Assembly (NCBI GenBank): GCA_934255515.1
Contig: CAKQON010000002.1
Coordinates: 18,571-82,570 of the forward strand
DNA: 64,000 nt
Source of the DNA: an uncultured Sutterella sp.
GTDB taxonomy: Bacteria > Pseudomonadota > Gammaproteobacteria > Burkholderiales > Burkholderiaceae_F
Direction of reading: 5' to 3'
The notes under the pieces are model-generated. The model ran no database searches. It was not told the origin of the DNA and saw only the letters and a list, made by a program, of their open reading frames with translations. Positions 38,598 through 48,045 of the stretch are shown here, in pieces. Every line of letters starts with the position of its first letter. Position 1 is the stretch's first letter. The position numbers were made by a program, and so were the translations under genes.

Positions 38598-40478
38598 TCA
38601 GGCCCCCGACATCTGCCCGATCTGATGGCGGGCAACGAAGTGCCCGGGTTCAACCTCAACCAGGGGATCCACCACCGGTTCGTCGCCTACGCGGCGCACC
38701 GGGCTCGGAAGGTCCGAAAGGTTGATGAGCTTCAGAAGATTGCGCTCCTTCGGGTCTGCGATCGGCACGGCCGAAAGAAGCTTCTGCGTGTAGGGGTGAT
38801 AGGGGTGGCCGAGCACCGACTGGCGCGGTCCCATTTCGACGATCTGCCCGAGGTACATGACGGCGACGCGGTGGCTGATGCGCTCGACGACGCCCATGTC
38901 GTGCGAAATGAAGATGTAGGAGAGCCCCATTTCCTCCTGGAGCTCCATCATGAGGTTCACGACCTGAGCGCGGATCGAAACGTCGAGCGCCGCCACGCAT
39001 TCGTCGGCGACGATCACCTTCGGCTGAAGCGCAAGGGCGCGCGCAATGCAGATGCGCTGGCGCTGGCCGCCCGAGAATTCGTGCGGATAGCGGTTGGCCA
39101 TGTCGGGCGAGAGGCCGACGCGCTTCAGAAGCATCGCCACGCGGTCCCACATCTCCGACTTCGAGCAGATGTTGTGGATCATGAGCGGCTCGGCGATCGA
39201 GTAGCCCACGGTCTGGCGCGGGTCGAGCGACGCATACGGATCCTGGAAGATCATCTGCAGATCGCGGCGGGCATGCTGCAGGTCGCGCCGCGTCATATGA
39301 ACGAGCGAGCGGTCGCGGTAGATGATGTCGCCCGAATCAATGTCGAGGAGCCTCAGGAGCGCGCGGCCCGTCGTCGACTTGCCGCAGCCCGATTCGCCCA
39401 CGATTGAGAGGGTTTCGCCCTGACGAAGCTTGAAGCTCACGTGGTCGCAGGCGCGCACCACGTAGGTGGGCTTGCCCCAGAAGTCCGTGCGCACCGGGAA
39501 GGTCTTCACGATGTCGTTGACTTCGAGAATGGTGTCGCCCGGGGGCGGAAGCTTGTCGGACGGCGGTTCAATGACGCGGCCGTTGTCCGGGTCGATGAGG
39601 CGGAAGAAGCAGGGATGCGGGACGTCCTTAAGGCTCCCGAGGCGCGGGACCGCTGAAAGGAGGGCCTGCGTGTAGGGGTGCTTCGGCGAATCGAAAATGT
39701 CGACGGCCTTCCCTTCCTCAACGATTTCGCCGTAGCGCATCACCGCCACGCGGTCGGCGATCTGGGCGACCACGCCCATGTCGTGCGTAATGAAGAGCAC
39801 CGCCATGCCGATTTCCTTCTGGAGTTCGGCAATAAGCGCAAGAATCTGAGCCTGAACCGTCACGTCGAGCGCCGTGGTCGGTTCGTCGGCAATGAGGAGC
39901 TGCGGCTTGCAGGCAAGCGCAATGGCGATCATCACGCGCTGACGCATGCCGCCCGAAAGCTGGTGCGGATAGCGCATCGCCACGCGTTCGGCGTCCGGAA
40001 TGCGGACGAGCTCAAGAAGCCGAACGGCTTCCTTCAGGGCCTCTGCTTCGCTCATGCCGCGGTGAAGCGTCAGGCTTTCCGCGATCTGAGCGCCCACGGT
40101 GAAGACCGGGTTGAGGGACGTCATCGGCTCCTGGAAGATCATGGCGACTTCAGAGCCTCTCAGGGCCTGAAGTTCCGAGCGCGATGCCTTCATGAGGTCC
40201 ACGAGGCGTCCGTCGCGGCAGCGCAGATGGATGGAGCCGTTGACGATCTTACCGCCGCCGTGCTCAACGAGGCGCATGACGGAGAGCGAGGTAACGGATT
40301 TGCCTGAGCCCGATTCGCCAACGAGCGCGAGCGTTTCGCCCTTGTGAATGACGAAGGATTCATCCACTACGGCAGTCGTCGTGCCGCTGTCGGAAGAAAA
40401 CTGAACTCTGAGGTTCTTCACTTCTAGCACCGGCAGGTTGTCCTGCAGGGAATCGGGCTTGGTGTCTGCTCTTTCCAT
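38598..40478 (-). CDS. gsiA: Double ATPase of glutathione/peptide importer
   Basis: The 626-residue cytoplasmic protein is a tandem fusion of two OppD/OppF-type ATPases, as in GsiA. The first has Walker A GESGSGKSV, signature LSGGMRQRVMIA and Walker B LLIADEPTTALD. The second has GESGCGKSTTGR, FSGGQRQRICIARAL and VIVADECVAALDVS. In the second Walker B the usual proline after DE is replaced by cysteine (DECVAALD), a mild oddity. Each half ends with the oligopeptide-specific tail (YTQALLSAVP; YTQKLLSAVP). It is the first gene of the gsiABCD operon. Confidence 0.92.
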   Translation of the reverse strand: MERADTKPDSLQDNLPVLEVKNLRVQFSSDSGTTTAVVDESFVIHKGETLALVGESGSGKSVTSLSVMRLVEHGGGKIVNGSIHLRCRDGRLVDLMKASRSELQALRGSEVAMIFQEPMTSLNPVFTVGAQIAESLTLHRGMSEAEALKEAVRLLELVRIPDAERVAMRYPHQLSGGMRQRVMIAIALACKPQLLIADEPTTALDVTVQAQILALIAELQKEIGMAVLFITHDMGVVAQIADRVAVMRYGEIVEEGKAVDIFDSPKHPYTQALLSAVPRLGSLKDVPHPCFFRLIDPDNGRVIEPPSDKLPPPGDTILEVNDIVKTFPVRTDFWGKPTYVVRACDHVSFKLRQGETLSIVGESGCGKSTTGRALLRLLDIDSGDIIYRDRSLVHMTRRDLQHARRDLQMIFQDPYASLDPRQTVGYSIAEPLMIHNICSKSEMWDRVAMLLKRVGLSPDMANRYPHEFSGGQRQRICIARALALQPKVIVADECVAALDVSIRAQVVNLMMELQEEMGLSYIFISHDMGVVERISHRVAVMYLGQIVEMGPRQSVLGHPYHPYTQKLLSAVPIADPKERNLLKLINLSDLPSPVRRVGDEPVVDPLVEVEPGHFVARHQIGQMSGA

Positions 40479-40978
40479 CTTCTTAAAAGTTTTCTTCTAC
40501 AAATATTCGGTGGGCGATGGCGGATTGGGAAAAATCGCCGGTACGTCAGCCCGTCTGCGAACGGAATAAGCAAGAACTATGCCAAATGCGGCAAAGCGTT
40601 CTTCTGAGCCATCCTCCGGGCGCGATTCTCAAGCCTACCCCGAGAGTGGGGATCAGGCCTCAGGTGAAAGGACTGCACGTCTGGCAAATCGCCGGTGAAT
40701 TTGATTGAAAACAAATGTTCTAAGTCCGGATGCCGTATCTTTGTGCGCCACCGTTCAAAGCCGTGCACGATGTTTGCCCTGAATTAGCCTTTGCGCCGCT
40801 TTCTGGTGCATGAAGGCTGAGAGACATGCTCCGTCCTGACGCATAACGGATGCGCAATGCACCTGAGGCAGGATGTCCCGTCTTCTTCATAGAATGAACG
40901 GATGCCCGTCCCGAGCCGCTGAAGGGCTCAAGGATTTCCCAAAAGGGCACCCAAAAAACACAAAGGAAAGGTTTGACG
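40479..40978. other. Divergent spacer between gsiA and the amidohydrolase gene
   Basis: This 500-bp stretch holds the promoters of the gsi operon (minus) and of the M20 hydrolase (plus). I see no gene. TAGAAT at 40890-40895 may be a -10 for the hydrolase, and CCCCGAGAGTGGGG (40638-40651) is a small hairpin. Confidence 0.35.
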
Positions 40979-42181
40979 ATGCAGTACGTTCTCAAGGACA
41001 AGGTTTTTCCGGAAATCGGCGCCTGGGCCGATGAACTTGCGCAGATCCGCCGCGACATTCATGCGTATCCTGAGCTCGGGTTTGAAACGAAGCGCACGGT
41101 GGGGCTTCTCAAGGAAAAGCTCCGCTCCTGGGGCGTGACTAATCTTGACGACACGACGATTCCCGGCGCCCTCATCGCCGTCGTTGACGGCGCACGCCCG
41201 GGGCCTGCCGTGGCGCTTCGCGGCGACATCGACGCGCTTCCGATGCCCGACAACTCGGAAAATGCCTGGAAGAGCCAGACGGAACTCCGCTGCCACGCCT
41301 GCGGGCATGACGGCCATGCGACGTGGCTTCTCGGGGCGATGCGCTATCTTCAGGAAAAGAAGAATGAATTTGCGGGCCGTGTGGTGGGCGTCTTCCAGCC
41401 GGCCGAGGAAATCGGCAAGGGCGCGCGCGCCGTGGAAGCGTCCGGCATTCTCGACAAGCTCGGCGTCCGTGAAATCTACGGCTGCCACGACGAGCCGACG
41501 ATCAGAAAGGGCGCCTTCGGCCTCTGCGCCGGCCCCGCTCAGGCGTCGACCGACTTCTTCTACATTTCCGTAAAGGGCAGGGGCGTTCACGCTGCGCGTC
41601 CGCACCTCGGCATCGACCCGATCCCTGCAGTGGGCCTCCTCATTTCCGGTCTTCAGACGATCGTTTCGCGCAAGGTAATGCCGATTCAGCCCGCGGTCCT
41701 CTCGATCTCCTCCGTGAACGGCGGGCGCTACAACGCCCCCAACGTCATTCCGACGGAAGTGACGCTTTCGGGGACGGTGCGCACCTTCAGCGAGGACGTG
41801 CGCAACCAGATTGAGCACGAAATGAAGGTGATGGTCGAGACGATTGCCGCGTCGGAAAGCTGCACGGGCGAACTGCGCTACGACCGCCTGGTTCCGGCCC
41901 TCATTAATCCGCCGGAGACGATGGAGCACGTGCGCGACTTCATCGTGAAGCATTTCGGGGCCGATGCGGCCGAGCCCATGGACATGACGATGGGGGGCGA
42001 AGACTTCGCAGAATTCCTCTTCAAGCGCCCGGGCGCCATGATCCGCGTGGGGATCCGCGACGACGCGCATGAGGCGTCGCTCCACCATCCGACCTTCGAC
42101 TTCAACGACGAGGTGATTCCGCTCGCCTCGACTTATCTCGCCGGCATTGCGCTCGAGCGCCTGAAGGCGCTCGCGGCATAA
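40979..42181 (+). CDS. M20-family amidohydrolase/peptidase
   Basis: The 400-residue zinc hydrolase belongs to the M20D group (hippurate hydrolase, N-acyl-L-amino acid deacylase). It shows RRDIHAYPELGFETKRT, ALRGDIDALPM (first metal-bridging Asp), CHACGHDGH, FQPAEEIGKGARA (catalytic Glu pair) and GVHAARPHLGIDPI in the dimer domain. MTMGGEDFAEFLFKRPGAM and a final HHPTFDFNDEVI supply the last ligand. The ATG at 40979 has GGAAAGG upstream. It is divergent from the gsi importer, so it may act on peptides or N-acyl amino acids brought in by it; the substrate is not known. Confidence 0.88.
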   Translation: MQYVLKDKVFPEIGAWADELAQIRRDIHAYPELGFETKRTVGLLKEKLRSWGVTNLDDTTIPGALIAVVDGARPGPAVALRGDIDALPMPDNSENAWKSQTELRCHACGHDGHATWLLGAMRYLQEKKNEFAGRVVGVFQPAEEIGKGARAVEASGILDKLGVREIYGCHDEPTIRKGAFGLCAGPAQASTDFFYISVKGRGVHAARPHLGIDPIPAVGLLISGLQTIVSRKVMPIQPAVLSISSVNGGRYNAPNVIPTEVTLSGTVRTFSEDVRNQIEHEMKVMVETIAASESCTGELRYDRLVPALINPPETMEHVRDFIVKHFGADAAEPMDMTMGGEDFAEFLFKRPGAMIRVGIRDDAHEASLHHPTFDFNDEVIPLASTYLAGIALERLKALAA

Positions 42182-42308
42182 GGCCTCGAATCTCAAGAAG
42201 CTTCATCTCCGGAGAAGTCTGAAAGATCGATTTTCGGACGCTCCGGAGGCTTCTTTCTCTCTCTTCCAATCTCAACCGTCAAGCGCGCTTTCCCCGCGCT
42301 CCCGCACC

Positions 42309-43211
42309 ATGTTCTACGGGATCTTCTGCACCTTTGCCGCCTATATTCTCTGGGGGCTTTTTCCCTTCTACTTCCATGCTCTCGCGGATATCGGCGCCCT
42401 GGAGATCCTCGCGCACCGCGTCGTCTGGTCGCTTCTCTTCATCGTCCTCGTAATTCTCGTCATGCGCCGGACGGCGTGGCTCAAGGCCGCGTTGACGAGC
42501 CCGAGGATCCTCCTCATCTTTACGGCTTCGGCGCTCCTCGTGGGCGCGAACTGGGGCACCTACGTCTATGCGATCGTGACGGACCGCACGATCGAGGCGT
42601 CGCTCGGGTACTTCATCAATCCGCTCGTTTCCATTCTGCTCTCGGCCGTGTTTCTGCGGGAAAAGCTGCGCCCCGCGCAGAAGATCGCCGTGGGCCTTGC
42701 CGCCGTCGGCGTCCTCTGGATCTCGTGGGTAAAGGGCGTGCCGCCTTTTCTCGGACTTGCGCTCGCCTTCACGTTCGGGGTCTACGGGCTCATCCGCAAG
42801 ATTGCGCCCCTCGGGAGCATCGAAGGGCTGACGCTCGAAAGCCTCATCCTCACCCCGATCGCGCTTCTCTGGCTCGGCTACCTCGGAAGCACCGGGGAGC
42901 TCGCCTTTGCGGAGGCTTCCGGCACGACGCAGCTTCTGCTCATTGCGGCCGGTCCCATTACGGCGATTCCGCTTCTCCTTTTCGCTTCGGGCGTGAGGAG
43001 CATTCCGTATTCGACGTCCGCCATCATTCAGTACGTGAGCCCCTCGATGGTGTTTCTGATCGGCGTTTTCGCCTTCAATGAACCCTTTACGCTTGAGATG
43101 CTGATCGGCTTCCTCTTCATCTGGACGGCTGTGGCGCTCTTCCTTGGGGAAACGGTGCTGATGCAGAGACGGCAGCGTCTTGCGGCGCGGAAGAAGGCCG
43201 ACGAGGTCTAA
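42309..43211 (+). CDS. rarD: RarD-type EamA-family transporter
   Basis: The 300-residue protein has ten predicted membrane segments and the RarD signature: GIFCTFAAYILWGLFPFYFHALADIGALEILAHRVVWSLLF near the N-terminus, GANWGTYVYAIVTDRTIEASLGYFINPL, VFLREKLRPAQKIAVGLAAVGVLW and YVSPSMVFLIGVFAFNEPF. RarD proteins (drug/metabolite transporter superfamily) are named after chloramphenicol sensitivity, but their real substrates are unclear. It is a single-gene unit closed by a strong terminator. Confidence 0.88.
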   Translation: MFYGIFCTFAAYILWGLFPFYFHALADIGALEILAHRVVWSLLFIVLVILVMRRTAWLKAALTSPRILLIFTASALLVGANWGTYVYAIVTDRTIEASLGYFINPLVSILLSAVFLREKLRPAQKIAVGLAAVGVLWISWVKGVPPFLGLALAFTFGVYGLIRKIAPLGSIEGLTLESLILTPIALLWLGYLGSTGELAFAEASGTTQLLLIAAGPITAIPLLLFASGVRSIPYSTSAIIQYVSPSMVFLIGVFAFNEPFTLEMLIGFLFIWTAVALFLGETVLMQRRQRLAARKKADEV

Positions 43212-43232
43212 ATCGAACCATCTCAGAAAAGG

Positions 43233-43270
43233 AAGAGCCTCATGGAAATCGTTCTCCATGAGGCTCTTTT
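43233..43270. terminator. Bidirectional terminator after rarD
   Basis: A 14-bp perfect stem AAGAGCCTCATGGA/TCCATGAGGCTCTT closes an 8-nt loop, with TTTT to the right and AAAA to the left. It also overlaps the 3' end of the LysR pseudogene on the other strand. Confidence 0.92.
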
Positions 43271-44187
43271 CGATCCAGGGAAATTGATAGGGAGCTTCGG
43301 GCTGAGCGGCTGACTCGCCTGACCCGAAGCTGCGTTTTCGGATGCCAGAAGAGCGTGGGCGCCCACGGGTAGGTCGTAAAGCCTTCGAACGGAAGCAGTG
43401 CGAGGCCGGGAACAAGCGAGAGATTTTTCCGGGCGTAAGGCTCGGCGAATTCGCCGATCAAATCCGATTCAAAGAGCTCAAAGATGGCGGCAGCATGATA
43501 GGGAATGGTGATGCCGTGCGGCTGCTCCGCATCGTCGAACCAGTGAAGCACCGAGCGCGGAACGAGGCGGGAGAAAGGTGTGGCGATGGAGATCACCTGC
43601 CAGGGTTCAGTGTCGGTTCGGTCAAGCCGGCCTTTCTGTTTGAAGATCTCGACGAGCGGATGGTTTTCGCGCACGACGAGACAATAGGGCGCCGAGAAAA
43701 GGCGCTAAACATGAATATTCCCCTGCACGGGTTCTGAGTCGGTTCCGGAAATAATGAGGTCGACGAGGCCGGCGCTCAATTCGTCAAGCGTATCGATGCC
43801 GATGGGCGTTGTCGAGAAATGAAGGCGCGGAGATTTCCGCCTCGCCTCGTGAATGGCGGGAGCCACGAACATCGTGTATGCGCAGTCGAGCGCCGCGATT
43901 CCGATCGTGCGCTCTGCCTTCATCGGGTCGAGGGCATCCTTCCCGACAAGAGCCGCCATGTCCTCGAGCATGCGGTCAATCTGCGGCATGAACTTCCTCA
44001 TCCGCGGCGTTGGGTGCATGAGCTGGCTCGAGCGCGTGAGGAGCTTGTCGTCAAAGAGCTCTCGCGCGCCCTGGAGCATGCGGCTAGCGGTGGAGAGACT
44101 GATGTCGAGTCGGGAGGCTGCAAGGGAAAGCGACTGCGTGCGGTAGAGAACCGAAAGGAGCCGCAGGAGCTCTTCTGTAATGGGCTG
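43240..44187 (-). pseudogene. LysR-type regulator interrupted by an in-frame stop and lacking a start codon
   Basis: Read on the minus strand, 44187-44080 gives a LysR helix-turn-helix (ITEELLRLLSVLYRTQSLSL, AASRLDISLSTASRMLQGAR, ELFDDKLLTRSS). It begins right after a TAG (44188-44190) with no ATG, GTG or TTG before it. The frame continues through the effector domain (TIGIAALDCAYTMFVAPAIHEA) to GNIHV and a TAG at 43705-43707. It then resumes without a shift as RLFSAPYCLVVRENHPLVEIF to the end. One nonsense change plus a missing start indicate a dead gene. No divergent partner is obvious. Confidence 0.8.
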
Positions 44188-44375
44188 CTACTTGGATGAG
44201 ATCTATCGGGGGAAAAGAATATTTTCGACTGAAAGCCTGGGGGCGGACTGAGGGAATGGTCTGCAGAGGATTGTGTACAAATTCATTTCGGCGTATATGG
44301 ATGTAACGATCTCTGTTTGGGGTCCGCGTTTTCCCGTAGCCTTTGCGTCATCGAAACTTTTTTGGGAGTGCTTTC

Positions 44376-44690
44376 ATGGCATCCGAATACATCACGATGA
44401 ACCGCTTCAAGATCAAGCCGGAGTTCGCCGACGCGTACCTCAAGGTCTGGCAGGGAGCGGATGTCAGTGCGAAATCCATGCCGGGTCTGCTGGAATTCCG
44501 CTTCTTCAGGCTTGATGCGAAGAAGGACGGCTACGTCCTCTTTTCTTCCTTTGCGCGCTGGCAGTCGAAGGAGGACTTCCTCAACTGGACGAAGTCGGAA
44601 CACTTCAAGAAGTCCCATTCCACGGGGCCGAAGAACCGTGAAATGTACGTCGAGCGTCCGGAGCTTGAGTGCTTTGAAGTGCTGATCTGA
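44376..44690 (+). CDS. ABM-fold monooxygenase-like protein
   Basis: The 104-residue protein has the antibiotic-biosynthesis-monooxygenase (dimeric alpha-beta barrel) pattern: EYITMNRFKIKPEFADAYLKVWQ, SMPGLLEFRFFRLDAKKDGYVLFSSFARWQSKEDFLNWTKSEHFKKSH (given in parts: SMPGLLEFRFF, WQSKEDFLNW), and RPELECFEVLI. This fold includes haem-degrading IsdG/HmoA enzymes and quinol monooxygenases. The position of a histidine in SEHFKKSH fits a haem ligand, but that is weak evidence. The ATG at 44376 follows GGGAG. It has its own terminator. Confidence 0.78.
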   Translation: MASEYITMNRFKIKPEFADAYLKVWQGADVSAKSMPGLLEFRFFRLDAKKDGYVLFSSFARWQSKEDFLNWTKSEHFKKSHSTGPKNREMYVERPELECFEVLI

Positions 44691-44738
44691 CGATCCTGCC
44701 GGGGTGAGGTCTTCTGAAAAGTCACACTCGCCGCAAAT

Positions 44739-44777
44739 AAAAATGCCTGGGAAGTTTTCTTCATCCCGGGCATTTTT
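44739..44777. terminator. Bidirectional terminator between ABM gene and lpxH
   Basis: AAAAATGCCTGGGA pairs with TCCCGGGCATTTTT (one mismatch) around an 11-nt loop. A- and T-runs serve both convergent genes. Confidence 0.88.
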
Positions 44778-44804
44778 CTTTGGGCGGCAAATGGGATCAG
44801 GAGC

Positions 44805-45590
44805 TCAGAACATCTGGATTTGGGGCCTGCCGTTATCGAGGAACGTGATGCAGCCGCTCTTGCCCGCGCCCTCGACGCCGTCGAGCTTCCAGTCGGGAAT
44901 CACCCAGCGTTCGTAGTTGTCGAAGACGTGGGCGGCCGGACGGTGCGTGTGTCCGTGAATGACGAGATCCACACCGGCAGACTTCGCGGCTTCGGCCACG
45001 GCGCCTTCAACCACGTCCATCACGTCCATGGATTTCTGCGTCTTGTCGGTTTCCGACTGCGAGCGCGCTTCTTTCGCGACTTCAATGCGTTCGGCGACGG
45101 ATTTCTTGAGCATCATCGCCTGCCACACCGGATCGTGCGTGAGTTTGCGGAAATTCTGGTATCCCGTATCCCTCAGGCACCATTCGTCGCCGTGCGCGAG
45201 AAGCACTTTGCGGCCCTTGATTTCGACCACGACGGGGTCGCGAAGGAGTTCTGCGCCGATCGCCTGCGCGAAGCCTTCGCCGAGCACAAAGTCGCGGTTT
45301 CCGGGCATGACGAGCACGCGCCGGCCGGTTGCGGCATGGAGCTTCAATAGCGCCATGACGGGCTTCGCTTCCGGGTGCGCATCGTCGCCGAGCCAGAAGT
45401 CGAAAAGGTCGCCGAGGATCACGAGTTCCGGATAGCGCGGCGCCACGGACTTCATGAAGCGAACGAACGCCATGATGGTCTTCGGCTTCGTGGGCGAGAG
45501 ATGCAGGTCCGAAATGATTACCGGATTGGTAAGCGGCTCGACCTCGGTTCGCCCGGCGAGCGCAGGAGGCGGAAACTGTGAAAGGTCCAT
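44805..45590 (-). CDS. lpxH: UDP-2,3-diacylglucosamine diphosphatase
   Basis: LpxH makes lipid X in lipid A synthesis at the inner membrane. The calcineurin-like metal motifs are present in order: ISDLHLSPTKP, LGDLFDFWLGDD, MPGNRDFVLG, LLAHGDEWCLRD and HGHTHRPAAH. The ATG at 45590 gives 261 residues, near the E. coli length of 240. A start at 45722, just after the ppiB stop and behind GAGGAG, would add 44 residues; that version is possible through translational coupling. The gene is the last of the TPR-ppiA-ppiB-lpxH unit. Confidence 0.9.
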   Translation of the reverse strand: MDLSQFPPPALAGRTEVEPLTNPVIISDLHLSPTKPKTIMAFVRFMKSVAPRYPELVILGDLFDFWLGDDAHPEAKPVMALLKLHAATGRRVLVMPGNRDFVLGEGFAQAIGAELLRDPVVVEIKGRKVLLAHGDEWCLRDTGYQNFRKLTHDPVWQAMMLKKSVAERIEVAKEARSQSETDKTQKSMDVMDVVEGAVAEAAKSAGVDLVIHGHTHRPAAHVFDNYERWVIPDWKLDGVEGAGKSGCITFLDNGRPQIQMF

Positions 45591-45727
45591 TTTGCTTCTG
45601 CTGAAAAAACGCAGGGTGGAATTGATGAGGAGAAAGAGCCTCATGCCGAAGGGAATTGTCCCCTTCGAAGGCGCTTTCTTCCCCACCATGCCGTCGCTCG
45701 GTTCCGGGCGGCTCTCAGTCATCAGAC

Positions 45728-46219
45728 TCAGATCTCCTCGGCCTTTTCGATGACAACGTCCTCAACCGGCACGTCGCCGAACCAGCCGCGGGTGCCCGTA
45801 CGCACGCGCGCGATCTGATCGACCACGTCCCGGCCGGCCACGACCTTGCCGAAGACGGCATAGCCCCAGCCGTTGCCCGTGGGGGCGGTGTGGTTGAGGA
45901 AGTCGTTGTCGGCAACGTTGATGAAGAACTGAGCGGTGGCCGAATGCGGATCATTCGTGCGGGCCATCGCGATCGTGTACTTGTCGTTCTTCAGGCCATT
46001 GTCGGCTTCGTTCTTGATCGGATCGTTGGTGGGCTTCTGCTGCATGCCCGGTTCAAAGCCGCCGCCCTGGATCATGAAGCCCTTGATCACGCGGTGGAAG
46101 ATCGTGCCGTTGTAGAAGCCCGACTTCACGTAGTTTTCGAAGTTTTCGCAGGTGATCGGAGCGTGTTCAGGATCAAGTTCAATGTCGATGACGCCGAGAT
46201 TGGTAGTGAAGCGAATCAT
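45728..46219 (-). CDS. ppiB: Cytoplasmic cyclophilin-type peptidyl-prolyl isomerase
   Basis: The 163-residue protein has no signal peptide and shows the cyclophilin core: [43 protein letters not shown] (catalytic Arg and Phe), [25 protein letters not shown] and [10 protein letters not shown]. It speeds proline isomerisation during protein folding. A paralogue for the periplasm is encoded just upstream. Confidence 0.93.
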   Translation of the reverse strand: MIRFTTNLGVIDIELDPEHAPITCENFENYVKSGFYNGTIFHRVIKGFMIQGGGFEPGMQQKPTNDPIKNEADNGLKNDKYTIAMARTNDPHSATAQFFINVADNDFLNHTAPTGNGWGYAVFGKVVAGRDVVDQIARVRTGTRGWFGDVPVEDVVIEKAEEI

Positions 46220-46365
46220 TTGAGAATAAAAGTGGTCAAAAGTAAATGCGCGCTGCCAGGAGCCCCTTCTGAGGAGAAGGCAGACTTCAGTCGTCAGGCA
46301 GCGTAAAAACCTTGCGGATGCATCCCCGGGGATCTTCCGGAAGGGGAATCGTTATTGTCGCATAA

Positions 46366-46391
46366 GGGGCGAGGCGCTTCTGCGCTCGCCC
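46366..46391. other. Strong hairpin between ppiA and ppiB
   Basis: GGGGCGAGGCGC and GCGCTCGCCCC pair with a single bulged G around TTCT. No T-run follows on either strand, so it is more likely a message-stability element than a terminator. Confidence 0.5.
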
Positions 46392-46420
46392 CCGGCGAGC
46401 TTGAGGACAGTGTCCGATGA

Positions 46421-47002
46421 TCAGGGAAGAACCTTCGCCGAAAGAATCTTCACGGTCGTCACCGGGACGTCGCCCATGCCGCGGCGGCTGCCCGTCGGAA
46501 CGGCGGCGATCTTGTCGACCACGTCGGTACCGGAAATCACCGTGCCGAATACGCAGTAGCCGTTGCCGTCCTGAGCCTGATCGGCATTGAGGAAGTCGTT
46601 GTCGGCAACGTTGATGTAGAACTGCGACGTCGCCGAATGCGGGTAGCTCGTGCGGGCCATGGCGATCGTGTAGCGGTCGTTGCTGAGGCCGCCCCGCGCT
46701 TCGAGCGGAATGGGTTCGTGCGTGGGCTTTTCGCGAAGCGTTTCGTCGAAGCCGCCCCCCTGGACCATGAAGCCCGGAATGACGCGGTGGAAGATCGTGC
46801 CGTTGTAGAAGCCTTCGTTCACGTAGCGGAGGAAGTTTTTCACCGTCTGCGGGGCGCGGTCGGGCGCGAGGCGCACGACGATCTTGCCGAGAGAGGTTTC
46901 AATTTCAACGCGGGGTTCCTGCGCAGCGGCGCGCGCGAGGGGCGCGGCGAGGAAGGAGGTGGCAGGAAGAAGCGGAAGAAGAAGACGGGAGCGGTACTGC
47001 AT
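46421..47002 (-). CDS. ppiA: Periplasmic cyclophilin-type peptidyl-prolyl isomerase
   Basis: The 193-residue protein starts with a signal peptide (LLLPLLPATSFLAAPLARAAA) and continues as a cyclophilin: [74 protein letters not shown] and GYCVFGTVISGTDVVDKI. It assists folding in the periplasm. The adjacent cytoplasmic copy shares the FHRV and [13 protein letters not shown] motifs and arose by duplication. Confidence 0.92.
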   Translation of the reverse strand: MQYRSRLLLPLLPATSFLAAPLARAAAQEPRVEIETSLGKIVVRLAPDRAPQTVKNFLRYVNEGFYNGTIFHRVIPGFMVQGGGFDETLREKPTHEPIPLEARGGLSNDRYTIAMARTSYPHSATSQFYINVADNDFLNADQAQDGNGYCVFGTVISGTDVVDKIAAVPTGSRRGMGDVPVTTVKILSAKVLP

Positions 47003-47064
47003 GGTTGTCCGATTGGTCTCTTAAAAGAAAAGGAAAGTGCCGGGAACTGAGTCTGAGCACGGCA

Positions 47065-47637
47065 TCAGCGGCCGCTGATGCGCTTCAATGTTCTCAGTCT
47101 CGACTGAAGATCAGCATTCGATTCGAGTGCGGGCGCGGCAGCCTCATAGCATTCGAGCGCGAGCGCGAGGTAGACGTCGCCGAGATTTTTCTGAGCGAGC
47201 GAAAACTTCGGATTGATGACGAGCGCCTTCTTGAGAAGCCCCTGCGCTTCCTCGAGGTTTCCGAAGCCCGCCTCGATGACGGCGAGGTTGTTGTAGGGTT
47301 CGGGGATTTCCGGGTAGGCGGCGATGAGGAATTTGAGGCCCTTCGCGGCGTCCTCGGTGCGCCCGAGCGACTCAAGGCTCACGGTGCGCAGGAACTGAAG
47401 CTGGGCGTTCCGGGGGTTGCGCTTGATGCCGATGTCGGCAAGCTCAAGCGCCTGTGCGGGATGTCCGTTCGTGAGAAGCTGCTCGACGCGGGAAGAAAAA
47501 TCTCCCGGGTGCAGGGTTGCCGCAAGCTCCTCCATTTCCGAAGCTGCCAGAGCGGGGGCGCTCAGGAAGGAAAGACCGAGCGCAAGGGCAGCGCAGGTGG
47601 AAAGGAGCATCTTTTTGGCGCGCATGAAACTACTCAT
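47065..47637 (-). CDS. Exported TPR-repeat protein
   Basis: The protein (190 residues from 47637; 186 if it starts at 47625) has a signal peptide (MLLSTCAALALGLSFLSAPALA) followed by three to four TPR-like helix pairs, for example PAQALELADIGIKRNPRNAQLQFLRTVSLESLGRTEDAAKGL and PEPYNNLAVIEAGFGNLEEAQGLLKKALVINP. It should be a periplasmic protein-binding scaffold. In Burkholderiales a TPR gene at this place, between cysS and the cyclophilin genes, is common. Its partner is unknown. Confidence 0.82.
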   Translation of the reverse strand: MSSFMRAKKMLLSTCAALALGLSFLSAPALAASEMEELAATLHPGDFSSRVEQLLTNGHPAQALELADIGIKRNPRNAQLQFLRTVSLESLGRTEDAAKGLKFLIAAYPEIPEPYNNLAVIEAGFGNLEEAQGLLKKALVINPKFSLAQKNLGDVYLALALECYEAAAPALESNADLQSRLRTLKRISGR

Positions 47638-48045
47638 CGGGTCAGGTGTCTGTCGAGGAAAGCCGGCGACGCATAGCGAAGAGCGTTAAGCCATCAGGCT
47701 AACGGCTGATCCATGCTTCCGGCATGGGAGAAGTCGCTTTCGAAGGCTGTCGAGGCCTGCCGGGCGGCTATACTCTCATGATCTTTCGTCCGCGCGCCCT
47801 CCGGGGCGAGCGAATCCGAAAATTGAGCAAAGCCCTTGAGGCCTTTCGGCCGTGGGCGCTTCAGCCCGTAATTGTAGCCGCCGCACATGATTCAGAAGCT
47901 CAGAACTTTGTATCGGGAATCTTTTCTCCCGTCCCTGCGGCACCTGCGCTGGATCAGCGAGAACGGCTCGTGCTGCTACCTGCGCATGCGCTGCTACAAG
48001 GGTTATGCGGAAGCGCTTCAGAAGGACAGATTTCTCAGGAATTCC